The notes under the pieces were generated by a model. That model was not told the origin of the DNA, made no database searches, and saw only the letters and a list, made by a program, of their open reading frames with translations. 9,537 nt of DNA from an uncultured Candidatus Methylacidiphilales bacterium (lineage in GTDB: Bacteria; Verrucomicrobiota; Verrucomicrobiia; Methylacidiphilales; CALFVM01): contig CALFVM010000106.1 in assembly GCA_937928665.1 (NCBI GenBank), positions 1 through 9,537 on the forward strand. The letters run 5' to 3'. Positions 1-8,078 of this stretch are shown piece by piece (positions within the stretch are counted from its first letter, which is position 1; each line of letters starts with the position of its first letter). The position numbers and the translations under genes were made by a program.

Positions 1-1
1 T

Positions 2-271
2 GGGACCGAGGAGAAGGTTCCGGTGGAACTGGGCCGGGGTATTGCCTCATGGCTCCAGGCCCAACCGCGTGGGTTACGTGATGCCGCCATTGCCTGGCAG
101 AACGCGCCGGAAGGCGGAGGTGATGCGGTCGTGGTGTACCAGATGCAGTGGACCAATCCGCGCCCGGACAAACCCATCCGGAGCGTTTCCATGCGCTACG
201 GTCCGGATGGCGATAAATGGGGAGCACCTGTCCTGCTCGGTTTGACGGCGGCTGAAGCAGGCAAACGTTAA
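2..271 (+). CDS. C-terminal end of an unidentified protein, probably a carbohydrate-active or surface enzyme (5' partial)
   Basis: The frame is open from base 2 to a TAA at 269-271, giving about 89 residues with no stop. The gene therefore begins upstream, and the GTG at 23 is probably only an internal valine. The visible part contains the pattern YQMQWTNPRPDKPIRSVSMRY followed by a hydrophobic strand (APVLLGLTA). As I remember it, a 'W-x-NP-x-PD-x-x-I-x-S' ending of this kind closes many beta-sandwich domains at the C-terminus of glycosidases and secreted proteins in Verrucomicrobiota and Planctomycetes. That is recollection, not a search result. The stop lies 14 bp before the apiosidase-like gene on the same strand, which suggests one transcript and a shared role in sugar handling. 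The catalytic part lies outside the window, so no function is assigned. Confidence 0.6.
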   Translation, partial: GTEEKVPVELGRGIASWLQAQPRGLRDAAIAWQNAPEGGGDAVVVYQMQWTNPRPDKPIRSVSMRYGPDGDKWGAPVLLGLTAAEAGKR

Positions 272-285
272 TACACCTTCAATTT

Positions 286-1785
286 ATGAAAGCACCCGGG
301 GTCACCGAAATCGGCTTTCAAGCCGCCACCTGCCACAACAATCCGTATCTTTCCGTCCAACTCGACGTGGAGTTTTTTCATCCGGCAAGCGGGACGAAGA
401 TCCGGCGTCCGGCCTTCTGGTGTGGAGGCGACAGATGGAAGGTGCGCTTTGTCTCCAATGGGCCGGTGGGGGAATGGCGCTGGCGAAGTGAGTGCAACGT
501 GGAGGATGTCGGGCTGCAGGGGAGGTCAGGGACGGTGGAGGTGACGGAGGCGACGAAGTTGTTGAGGATGGCGCCGGGGAATCGGGTGGCCCAGTGGTCG
601 GACGGGACGCCCTGGCTGATGGTCGCGGACACGGTGTGGGCACTTCCGTTCCGGGCCACTCCGGAGGAGGTGTCGCACTATGCGGCGTTCCGCGCCGCCC
701 AGGGATTTAATGCGGCCCTGTTGATGGTGATTCAGCCGGACCGGCACGCGGAAGGACCGGAGGACCGGCGCGAACACGCCGGGTTCGGCCGGGGTTTTGA
801 TGATGTGCCGGAAGTTGAGCTGAAGAAGTTGCGTCCCGACTATTTTGAGCAACTGGATGAGTTGTTGGACATCCTGCATGACCACGGCATTGTTCCTGTT
901 TATCAACCGGTCTTTCATGGTTGGGGTTGGCGGGGCAAAAGTGCGGTGGGCCGGGATATTCCGGCGGAGGATGCCGCCCGTTTTGCGCGGTATCTGGTGG
1001 CGCGCTACGGGGCGCGTCCGGCGATTTGGCTGGTGGGCGGGGACGGGACCGGACGGGAAGCCTCCGTCGGTGCTGCGGGGATCGAGGTGGAAGCGTGCGA
1101 TGCCTACCGGCAACCGACCGGGATTCATTACGGGCCGCAGGTTTGGCCGAACGCACATCAGGCGGAGCCGTGGCTCGACTTTCAATGGTGCCAAACCGGG
1201 CACAACGGCGAGCACAAACCGGAGCGGGTGGCGCTGATGACCACCGATCGTCCGGTGAAGGCTGTGGCCAATGGGGAGCCGACCTACGAGCGGATGGGCC
1301 ATCCTGAGCGGGCCTGTGGCTGGTGGCAGGGTCATGAGGCGTGGTCGAACTTATTCTGTGGGGCGACGATGGGGGTGGTGTATGGGGCAGGGAGTTTGTG
1401 GCAGTGGAAGCGTCCGGGAGAGGAAGGGCTTTGGGATAGTTGGGCGGTGGCTGAGGGGGTGGATTGGCGTCAGGCACTGGAGTTTGAGGGGGCAAGGTAT
1501 GTCGGGTTAGTGGGCCGCATTATGGGGAAGCTGCCGATGGACGAGGCTCTGCCTGATCCAACGCTGACTTATGGGCGAAGGGCACTGGTTGCACCCGGGA
1601 AGTGGGCGGCTCTTTATCTTGAACAGCCCGGGGGATTTGCCCGGCTCCGGCGGGAGGTTTCGGAGCACTTCACCGCGTTTGATGCACGGACCGGAGAGGT
1701 GGTGAGGTCAGGGGTTGCGGAGGTGGGCGCGGTTCAGGATGTGGGGGACCGCCCGTGTATTGTGGTTTTCGCCCCGCCGAGTTGA
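286..1785 (+). CDS. Apiosidase-like glycoside hydrolase (GH140 / DUF4038 type, with DUF5060-like N-terminus), no signal peptide
   Basis: This 499-residue protein has the three-part layout of DUF4038 proteins. Residues about 15-90 form a DUF5060-like beta-sandwich (PYLSVQLDVEF, WKVRFVSNGPVGEWRW). Residues about 95-410 form a TIM-barrel-like core (WLMVADTVWALPF near 110-122, FNAALLMVIQP near 141-151). Residues about 415-499 resemble the 'putative collagen-binding' C-terminal domain (FTAFDARTGEVV). GH140 enzymes remove apiose from the pectin rhamnogalacturonan II with an Asp acid/base and a Glu nucleophile. By motif position the candidates here are D253 (IWLVGGD) and E331 (NGEPTYE). An in-frame TGA at 253-255 with no start codon before 286 fixes the N-terminus, and it carries no signal peptide, so the enzyme is probably cytoplasmic. 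No Shine-Dalgarno is visible, so translation may be coupled to the gene 14 bp upstream. The family is broad and the true substrate could differ. Confidence 0.8.
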   Translation: MKAPGVTEIGFQAATCHNNPYLSVQLDVEFFHPASGTKIRRPAFWCGGDRWKVRFVSNGPVGEWRWRSECNVEDVGLQGRSGTVEVTEATKLLRMAPGNRVAQWSDGTPWLMVADTVWALPFRATPEEVSHYAAFRAAQGFNAALLMVIQPDRHAEGPEDRREHAGFGRGFDDVPEVELKKLRPDYFEQLDELLDILHDHGIVPVYQPVFHGWGWRGKSAVGRDIPAEDAARFARYLVARYGARPAIWLVGGDGTGREASVGAAGIEVEACDAYRQPTGIHYGPQVWPNAHQAEPWLDFQWCQTGHNGEHKPERVALMTTDRPVKAVANGEPTYERMGHPERACGWWQGHEAWSNLFCGATMGVVYGAGSLWQWKRPGEEGLWDSWAVAEGVDWRQALEFEGARYVGLVGRIMGKLPMDEALPDPTLTYGRRALVAPGKWAALYLEQPGGFARLRREVSEHFTAFDARTGEVVRSGVAEVGAVQDVGDRPCIVVFAPPS

Positions 1786-1811
1786 CCGGTGGATAGCAGG
1801 GTGGGCGGGAG

Positions 1812-4800
1812 TTAATCACCCGAATATTCTCCGCGCCGGGGCCATTTCCGGCGGACGAGGGGTTCGGGATCGGAGGTTTCGATTCGGACGGCGTTGGGTC
1901 CGAGCCAATCGCGCAAGGACTGAAGAAGGGGGAGGGAGGGGGCGATGCCAAAGCGTTCGTGGAGCCGGAGGAGGATGGCACCCCAGTTGGGGCCGGGAAT
2001 TTCGAGAAAAACTTCGGCGGGGCCGGGCTGGTCGGTGAGCATTTTTTCGAGCTGATCGAAGTGGGCGGGGTCGCACCAATCGCGGGGCCAGTTGAGGTGA
2101 ATGGCTTTGACGGCGGCGGCAGAGGCTTCCTCCAGGGATTGGGCGGCGTGGATTTTGATTTTGAACCGTTCTTCCTGGGTGCGATCGGCCAGGCCGGTGA
2201 GGACGAGCGGGGTGCCGGGTTCGAGCAAAGCGCCGACCTTGGCGTAGAGCTGGCTGAAGATGGTGACTTCGGCCCGGCCGGTCCGATCCTCGAAGACGGC
2301 GGTGGCCCAGGGTTTGCCATCGCGTTTGGAGAGGCGGACTTCCTTCTCGGCGACCATGCCCGCGATTCGGACGAGGGCACCATCGGGCACTTCTTCGGCC
2401 TCGCCTAGATCGATGGTGCGGAAGCCGCGCAGGTGGGCTTCAAACTCGTCGAGCGGGTGTCCGGTGACGTAGAAGCCGAGCAGCTCTTTTTCGTAACCGA
2501 GCTTTTCCCGGAGGGGCCATTCCTCGGTGGCCGGAGCTGCCGTGCCTTTCTTTTTGGTTTTGACGGTTTTGGGCGGTGCTTCCATGAGGAGCATGCCTTG
2601 GCCGGCTTCCCGGTCGCGGGCCGCAGACGCGGCGGCGCCCATGGCGGCGTCGATGCCGGTCATCAGGGTGGCGCGGGGAATGTTGAACTCATCGAAGGCT
2701 CCGCATTTGATCAGACATTCAACGGCCTTTTTATTGAGCGATTTGTAATCGACCCGGGCGATAAAGTCCTCGAGCGAGGTGAAGTCGCCGTCTTTGGCCC
2801 GGGCTTCGAGGATGGCTTCGACACAGCCGACGCCGACGTTTTTGATGGCGGCGAGGCCGAACCGGATTTGGTTGGGACCAACAGAGAAGCGGAGCTGGCT
2901 GCGATTGACGGAAGGGGCGAGGATGGCGATACCCATGCGCCGGGCTTCCTCGATGAAGAGAGCGATTTTTTCGGTGTTATCGAGTTCGTTGGAAAGAAGG
3001 GCCGCCATGAAGGCGACGGGGTAATTGGCTTTGAGGTAGGCGGTTTGGTAGGAGATGAGGCCGTAGGCGGCACTGTGGGATTTGTTGAAGCCGTAACCGG
3101 CGAACTTTTCGAGCAAGTCAAAGATACGATTGGCTTTTTCCTCGCCGATGTTGTTGGTCCGGGCGCAGCCTTCGATGAAACGGGCCCGTTCTTTGGCCAT
3201 GACATCGGCTTTCTTTTTGCCCATGGCCCGACGGAGAAGATCGGCCTCGCCGAGGGTGTAACCGGCCAGGACGCGGGCGGCGGACATGACCTGTTCCTGA
3301 TAGATCAGGATGCCGTAGGTATCATGGGAGATGGTTTCAAGGAGCGGATGTTCGTAGGGGATTTGCTCGAGCCCTTTTTTGCGGGCGATGTAGCTGTCGA
3401 TCAGATCCATTGGGCCGGGGCGGAAGAGCGCGATGAGAGCGATGATGTCGTCGATGCTCTCGATTTGGAATTTCCGGCAGGTATTGCGCATGCCGGGCGA
3501 TTCCACCTGAAAGACGCCAATGTTTTCGGCGCGGTTGAGCAGGGCGAAGGTGGCCGGGTCGTTGAGGGGAATGGTGTCGAGGTCGATCCGGCGCCCGGTC
3601 GATTCCTCGATGAAGTCGAGGGCGTGTTTGATGACGGTGAGGGTTTTGAGGCCGAGGAAGTCCATTTTGAGGAGCCCGATCTCGGTGAGAGGCTCCATGG
3701 AAAACTGGGTGATGACGGCGTCACGATCGTCCACCGTGAGGGGGAGGTATTCGGTGAGGTCGCAGTCGGCGATGACGACTCCGGCCGCATGAGTTCCGAT
3801 CTGGCGGACGACGCCTTCGAGGGCCTTGGCGGTTTCCACGACCTCGCGGGCGCGTTCGTCGGTGGCGAGGAGGTCGCGGAACTCCGCTGATTGTTCAAGG
3901 GCGGAGGCGATGGTGATTTTGGGGTCTTTAGGGACGAGGCCGGCGATTTTGGAGGCTTCGGCGAAGGAGAGGCCCATGACGCGGGCGACGTCGCGAATGG
4001 CCATTTTAGCACCGAGGGTTCCGAAGGTGACGATCTGGGCGACGGATTTTTTCCCGTATTTTTCGCGGACGTAGTCGATGACTTCGCCCCGGCGATCCTG
4101 GCAGAAGTCGACATCGACGTCAGGGGGCGAGATGCGTTCCGGATTGAGGAATCGCTCAAAGAGGAGGGTGAAGCGGAGAGGGTCGAGATCGGTGATGCCG
4201 AGGACGTAAGCGACCATGCTCCCGGCCGCGCTGCCGCGTCCTGGGCCGACGGGGATGCCCTGTTTTTTGGCGTAGTCGATGAAGTCCCAGACGATGAGGA
4301 AGTAGCTGACGAAGCCCATTTTTTCGATGACGGAGAGCTCGAAATCGAGTCGTTCCCGGATTTCGGGCTCGTCAGCCCGGTCGCCGTAGCGGCGGCGGAG
4401 TCCGGTTTGACACAGTTCGCGGAGGTAGGCCTCACGGGTTTTCCCCTTAGGCAAGGGGTAGGCCGGGTAACGATTCTGATCGGTGGCGATGGTGACATCG
4501 CACTTGTCGGCGATCTCCAGGGTGGTGGCCAGAGCCTCGGGCATGTCGGCGAAGAGGGCGGCCATTTCCTCGGCGGATTTGAGGTAGAAGTCGTGACTGG
4601 GATAGCGCATCCGATTTTCGTCGCTGAGCTGGGCACCGGTTTGGATGCAGAGGAGGACTTCGTGAGCGAGGGCGTCGTCGCTGCGGACGTAATGAACGTC
4701 GTTGGCGGCTACGAGCTTGACGCCGTGCCGTCGGCCCAGTTCCCGGTAAGCCTGCCGGACTTTGGCCTCGGCTTCCATGCCGTGGTTGTGGACCTCGAGG

Positions 4801-5324
4801 TAGAAGTCGCCCGGGGCAAAGATGGAGAGGTAGTCCTGGACGAGGCGGTCGGCTTCGTCGGCCTTGCCGTCGAGGACGGCCTGGGCGAGATCGCTTTTAA
4901 GGCAGGCACTGGTGGCGATGAGGCCTCCGGCATGGGCGCGGAGGAGTTCTTTGTCGATGCGAGGTTTGCCGTAGTAGCGGCCTTCGAGATGGCCGGCGGT
5001 GACGAGTTTGAGGAGGTTTTGGTAGCCCTCGGCGTTTTTGGCGAGGAGGAGAAAGTGGTTGGCCGCGTCCCGGCCGGAGGAGGCTTTTTTCTCGAAGCGG
5101 CTGCCGGGAGCGACGTAGACCTCGCAACCGAGAATGGGTTTGAGCCCGTGTTTTTTGCAGGTTTTGAAGAAGTCGAAGACGCCGAACATGTTGCCGTGAT
5201 CGGTGATGGCAAGGGCGGGGAAGCCGAGTTCTTTTGCGCGGGCGACGAGGTCCCCGATCCGGCTGGCACCGTCCAAGATTGAGTATTCGGTGTGGACGTG
5301 CAGGTGGACAAAGGGCGGGGGCAT
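1812..5324 (-). CDS. dnaE: DNA polymerase III alpha subunit (DnaE1 type)
   Basis: This is the catalytic subunit of the replicative polymerase, 1170 residues against 1160 in E. coli, and it looks complete. Domains in order: PHP domain (about 5-280); palm with GPGRGSAAGSM (360-370), PDVDVDF (401-407, catalytic D402 and D404) and KMDFLGLKTLT (third catalytic D555); fingers with RPGPMDLI (635-642) and GFNKSHSAAYG (745-755); helix-hairpin-helix (about 824-842); a candidate clamp-binding peptide QGMLL (909-913), placed where other DnaE proteins carry QxxLF; OB fold (about 984-1060, VRIAGMVAEKEVRLSKRDG); and a C-terminal domain in the position that binds tau. All nine PHP metal ligands are present, unlike E. 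coli, so an intrinsic 3'-5' exonuclease is likely. The ATG at 5324 gives the expected FVHLHVHTEYS beginning. There is no Shine-Dalgarno. The stop lies 26 bp from the converging apiosidase-like gene. Confidence 0.97.
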   Translation of the reverse strand: MPPPFVHLHVHTEYSILDGASRIGDLVARAKELGFPALAITDHGNMFGVFDFFKTCKKHGLKPILGCEVYVAPGSRFEKKASSGRDAANHFLLLAKNAEGYQNLLKLVTAGHLEGRYYGKPRIDKELLRAHAGGLIATSACLKSDLAQAVLDGKADEADRLVQDYLSIFAPGDFYLEVHNHGMEAEAKVRQAYRELGRRHGVKLVAANDVHYVRSDDALAHEVLLCIQTGAQLSDENRMRYPSHDFYLKSAEEMAALFADMPEALATTLEIADKCDVTIATDQNRYPAYPLPKGKTREAYLRELCQTGLRRRYGDRADEPEIRERLDFELSVIEKMGFVSYFLIVWDFIDYAKKQGIPVGPGRGSAAGSMVAYVLGITDLDPLRFTLLFERFLNPERISPPDVDVDFCQDRRGEVIDYVREKYGKKSVAQIVTFGTLGAKMAIRDVARVMGLSFAEASKIAGLVPKDPKITIASALEQSAEFRDLLATDERAREVVETAKALEGVVRQIGTHAAGVVIADCDLTEYLPLTVDDRDAVITQFSMEPLTEIGLLKMDFLGLKTLTVIKHALDFIEESTGRRIDLDTIPLNDPATFALLNRAENIGVFQVESPGMRNTCRKFQIESIDDIIALIALFRPGPMDLIDSYIARKKGLEQIPYEHPLLETISHDTYGILIYQEQVMSAARVLAGYTLGEADLLRRAMGKKKADVMAKERARFIEGCARTNNIGEEKANRIFDLLEKFAGYGFNKSHSAAYGLISYQTAYLKANYPVAFMAALLSNELDNTEKIALFIEEARRMGIAILAPSVNRSQLRFSVGPNQIRFGLAAIKNVGVGCVEAILEARAKDGDFTSLEDFIARVDYKSLNKKAVECLIKCGAFDEFNIPRATLMTGIDAAMGAAASAARDREAGQGMLLMEAPPKTVKTKKKGTAAPATEEWPLREKLGYEKELLGFYVTGHPLDEFEAHLRGFRTIDLGEAEEVPDGALVRIAGMVAEKEVRLSKRDGKPWATAVFEDRTGRAEVTIFSQLYAKVGALLEPGTPLVLTGLADRTQEERFKIKIHAAQSLEEASAAAVKAIHLNWPRDWCDPAHFDQLEKMLTDQPGPAEVFLEIPGPNWGAILLRLHERFGIAPSLPLLQSLRDWLGPNAVRIETSDPEPLVRRKWPRRGEYSGD

Positions 5325-5330
5325 GGTCTG

Positions 5331-5358
5331 GTTCTAGCCCCCGGCTGGAGGATTTCAA
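5331..5358 (-). promoter_or_regulatory. Candidate sigma-70-type promoter for dnaE, giving a leaderless or near-leaderless mRNA
   Basis: On the minus strand, TTGAAA (5353-5358) is a 5/6 match to the -35 consensus. It is followed after 16 bp by TAGAAC (5331-5336), a 4/6 match to the -10 consensus. Only six bases (5325-5330) separate this -10 from the dnaE ATG, so transcription would start at or within a couple of bases of the start codon. The absence of any Shine-Dalgarno before dnaE agrees with this. Short motifs of this quality also arise by chance, so this is a hypothesis. Confidence 0.35.
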
Positions 5359-5401
5359 CCCGGTCTGCCGAGTTCGGTTGCCAAAGGGGCTGCTTGGTTC
5401 C

Positions 5402-5791
5402 ATGATTTCGGCCATGCCTGTCGTTGCACTCATTACCGGGGGACTTTTGGTTGTGGTTGGTTTGGTTGGGTATTTTGCCACGGGGATGGCGTCGTGGACG
5501 GCCCTGATTCCCGCCATTCTGGGTTTGTTTTTCCTGGCTTGTGGTGGGTTGGCCAAATGGAAGGATTCGTTGCGGAAGCATCTGATGCATGCGGCCGCTG
5601 GGCTGTCTTTGATTGGCCTTTTTGGAACGCGGAAAGGTTTCTTTAATTCGTTTGCCCTGATGCAGGGCGCGGAGATGGAGCGGGCCGAAGCGGTCATTGC
5701 CCAGGCGGTTACGTTCATTATCCTGGCGGTGTTCCTCGGCCTCTGCATCCGGTCGTTTATTGCGGCCCGACGGGCGGCCAAGGTGGGCTAG
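5402..5791 (+). CDS. Small four-helix integral membrane protein of unknown function
   Basis: I do not recognise this 129-residue protein as a named family. It has four hydrophobic stretches: about residues 6-28 (VVALITGGLLVVVGLVGYFA), 33-51 (TALIPAILGLFFLACGGLA), 60-77 (weaker) and 99-120 (FIILAVFLGLCIRSFI). Positive residues follow helix 2 (K52, K54, R58, K59) and end the protein (R118, R123, R124, K127), which predicts both termini in the cytoplasm. The glycine-rich first helix with GY is vaguely like TMEM14-type proteins, but this is not a firm match. The start could be the ATG at 5402, preceded by AAAGGGG (5383-5389), or the one at 5414. The frame is open further upstream to 5234, but that part lies antisense to dnaE and is arginine-rich, so I exclude it. 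priA follows after 12 bp, so the two are probably co-transcribed. Confidence 0.75.
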   Translation: MISAMPVVALITGGLLVVVGLVGYFATGMASWTALIPAILGLFFLACGGLAKWKDSLRKHLMHAAAGLSLIGLFGTRKGFFNSFALMQGAEMERAEAVIAQAVTFIILAVFLGLCIRSFIAARRAAKVG

Positions 5792-5803
5792 GGTCGGCGG
5801 CCG

Positions 5804-8056
5804 ATGAGTGCCGCGGGATCAACCGGATCGGACGGGCCTGCGGGCTTTGCCCGGGTGATTCCGGAACTGACGCTGGACAAGACGTTTGATTACGCGATTC
5901 CGGCGGGATGGATTGGGCGGCTGCAACCGGGGCATCGGGTTCGCGTTCCGTTCGGACCTCGGAAGATTCTGGCCTACGTGGTCGATCTGGTAGGGACACC
6001 GGAGGTGGCGGCGTGCAAAGAAATTGAGGGAGTGACCGAGGAGGAACCGCTCCTGCCGCCCTCGTTGTTGGGTCTGGCCCGTTGGCTGGCGGATTATTAT
6101 TGTTCGGACTTACCAACGGCGTTGCGGATCATGCTGCCGGAGCCGGTCCGTTCGAAGCCGGACGGGCATCTGGAGCGGCTCTGGGTGCAGGTTCCCGACG
6201 GATTAACGGAGGAGGAAGCGGCGGAGCGATTGAAGCGTGCGAAGAGCCAGTGGCGGGCGTGGCAGGCGGCCAAGGCGGCGGGCGGGGGCTGGCTGGCTGA
6301 TTTGTGCCGGGAGACAGGTTTGGGTGCGGCGGCGTGGAAGGGGTTGGCGGAAAAGGGATTGATTCATTTGGGGCGGCAACGGCGGGAGCGGATTCCGTTT
6401 CGGGGCGCGGTGGTGGCCGACCCTGCTTTGGCACTCAATCCGGCCCAGGCGGGGGCACTGGAGGTGATCGTTTCGGGCCTGGGTCAGCCTGGGCCGCATG
6501 CGCCGATTTTATTGCAAGGGGTGACGGGGAGCGGGAAGACGGAGGTTTATCTCCAGGCGTTGGCGCGATGTTTGGAGTTGGGACAGAGTGGGCTGGTGCT
6601 GGTCCCGGAGATTGCGCTAACGCCGCAGACCATTGGGCGTTTTCGGGAACGTTTTGAAGGGGCGGGAATCGGTTTGGCGGTTTTGCACAGTCGTCTATCG
6701 GCCGGGGAACGTCATGACCAGTGGCATCGGGTCCGGACCGGGCGTGCCCGGATTGTTATTGGGGCGCGTTCGGCGGTGTTTGCGCCGATCCGCGATCTGG
6801 GGCTGGTGGTGGTCGATGAGGAGCATGAGCCTTCGTACAAACAGGAGGAGACCCCGTTCTATCACGCGCGGGATTTGGCGGTGGTTCGGGCGAGGAGGGA
6901 AGGGGCGGTGGTGGTGTTGGGCAGTGCGACGCCGTCGTTGGAATCGGCGTGGAATGCGCGCCAGGGGAAATATCGGCTGGTGCGTTTGCCGGAACGGATC
7001 GACGGAGCGGAGCTGCCGGTGATTCATGTGGTGGATTTGAGGAAAGAGCGAAAGAAGAGGCCGGGTTCGTTCTGGTTAACGCGACCGCTCTGTGACGCGG
7101 TGCAGGACCGGGCGAAGAGAAAGGAGCAATCGCTGCTCTACTTGAACCGGCGCGGTTTTGCGACGTCGGTCCAGTGCGAAAACTGCGGGCATGTCGAGAT
7201 GTGTCCGCACTGTTCGGTGCCGTTGACTTTTCACAAGACGCGGGGCCAGCTGCGGTGTCATCTGTGCGATTATGTGGCTCCGATTGCGCGGACCTGTCCG
7301 AAGTGCGGGTTTGACCAACGGGGCTTGGTCGGTGCCGGGACGCAACGGATTGAGGAGGTGGTGGCGGAAGCCTTGCCAGGGCTGCGGTGGAAGCGGGTGG
7401 ATTCGGATAGCATGGGAGGGCGGGACACGCTGGAGGAAACGTTGGGGGAGTTCGCGGCGGGTAAGCTCGATCTGCTCATCGGCACGCAGATGATCGCCAA
7501 GGGACTGCATCTTCCGGGGGTGACGTGTGTGGGGATTATCTCGGTCGATGCCGCGCTGAATCTGCCGGATTTCCGGGCATCTGAGCGGGTGTTCCAGCAA
7601 ATCGTGCAGGTGGCGGGGCGGGCTGGGCGCGGCGGGGTGACCGGGGAGGTGTTTATCCAGACCCACACGCCGTTCCATCCGGCGATCAGCTTTGGGCGGC
7701 ATCACGATGTGGATGGGTTCATCGATCAGGAACTGGAATACCGGCGGGAGTTTGGCTATCCGCCGTTTCGGCGGGCGATTCTGGTGACGTTCCGCGGTCC
7801 CGGGGAGGCCAAGACGCTCTGGTGTGCGGAGCAAGCGGTCAAGGCGCTGACGGCGGTGGTTCCGGCCGGGGTGGAAGTGGGCGAAGTCGCGCCTGCTCCG
7901 GTGGCGAAGTGGAAAGACGCCTTTCGGTTTCAAACGCTGATCAAAACGGGATCGGTGCGCGAGGTCCTGCCTCACCTGCGGCGGCATGTGGCCGGGGTGA
8001 CGTGGCCGGAGGGGGTGATGGTCACGATTAATGTCGATCCGATCAATCTGATGTAG
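5804..8056 (+). CDS. priA: Primosomal protein N' (PriA), replication restart helicase
   Basis: PriA is a 3'-5' superfamily 2 helicase that recognises stalled forks and recombination intermediates and directs reloading of the replicative helicase. The protein has 750 residues, slightly over the usual 730. Visible parts in order: 3'-DNA-binding domain (about 15-110; FARVIPELTLDKTFDYAIP, VRVPFG); a linker and winged-helix region (about 115-200); Walker A GVTGSGKTE (239-247); motif Ia VLVPEIALTPQ (265-275); DEEH (338-341); GSATPS (373-378); and eight zinc-binding cysteines C458, C461, C467, C470, C485, C488, C498 and C501, enough for two Zn ions. Then come motif V GTQMIAKGLHLP (560-571) and motif VI QVAGRAGR (602-609). 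All key residues are intact. A weak AGGG lies 10 bp before the ATG. The short gap to the upstream membrane gene suggests an operon. Confidence 0.97.
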   Translation: MSAAGSTGSDGPAGFARVIPELTLDKTFDYAIPAGWIGRLQPGHRVRVPFGPRKILAYVVDLVGTPEVAACKEIEGVTEEEPLLPPSLLGLARWLADYYCSDLPTALRIMLPEPVRSKPDGHLERLWVQVPDGLTEEEAAERLKRAKSQWRAWQAAKAAGGGWLADLCRETGLGAAAWKGLAEKGLIHLGRQRRERIPFRGAVVADPALALNPAQAGALEVIVSGLGQPGPHAPILLQGVTGSGKTEVYLQALARCLELGQSGLVLVPEIALTPQTIGRFRERFEGAGIGLAVLHSRLSAGERHDQWHRVRTGRARIVIGARSAVFAPIRDLGLVVVDEEHEPSYKQEETPFYHARDLAVVRARREGAVVVLGSATPSLESAWNARQGKYRLVRLPERIDGAELPVIHVVDLRKERKKRPGSFWLTRPLCDAVQDRAKRKEQSLLYLNRRGFATSVQCENCGHVEMCPHCSVPLTFHKTRGQLRCHLCDYVAPIARTCPKCGFDQRGLVGAGTQRIEEVVAEALPGLRWKRVDSDSMGGRDTLEETLGEFAAGKLDLLIGTQMIAKGLHLPGVTCVGIISVDAALNLPDFRASERVFQQIVQVAGRAGRGGVTGEVFIQTHTPFHPAISFGRHHDVDGFIDQELEYRREFGYPPFRRAILVTFRGPGEAKTLWCAEQAVKALTAVVPAGVEVGEVAPAPVAKWKDAFRFQTLIKTGSVREVLPHLRRHVAGVTWPEGVMVTINVDPINLM

Positions 8057-8078
8057 GTGAAAAATTGACCTTCCCCCC

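Noticed and set aside
526..1495. Minus-strand open frames of 262-269 residues inside the apiosidase-like gene
   Set aside because: They are composition-driven shadows, Pro/Arg/Ser-rich with no domain, opposite a gene with a convincing fold and motifs.
2433..5282. Two very long plus-strand open frames (2433-3890 and 3891-5282) opposite dnaE, in one frame and separated by a single stop
   Set aside because: They lie codon-on-codon opposite dnaE. In a GC-rich gene the codons TTA, CTA and TCA, whose complements are stops, are rare, so the opposite frame stays open by composition. The translated products are low-complexity, rich in Gly, Asp, Glu, Val and Phe, with no recognisable domain.
5234..5401. 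N-terminal extension of the small membrane protein back to 5234
   Set aside because: The extra 56 residues are Arg/Gly-rich, overlap the dnaE start and promoter region on the other strand, and precede a natural hydrophobic start at 5402 or 5414.
5378..5406. TTGCCA and CATGAT (17-bp spacing) as a promoter that would make the ATG at 5414 a leaderless start
   Set aside because: The -10 match is only 4/6 and overlaps the ATG at 5402, which has its own upstream AAAGGGG. Kept only as a reason for doubt over the exact start.
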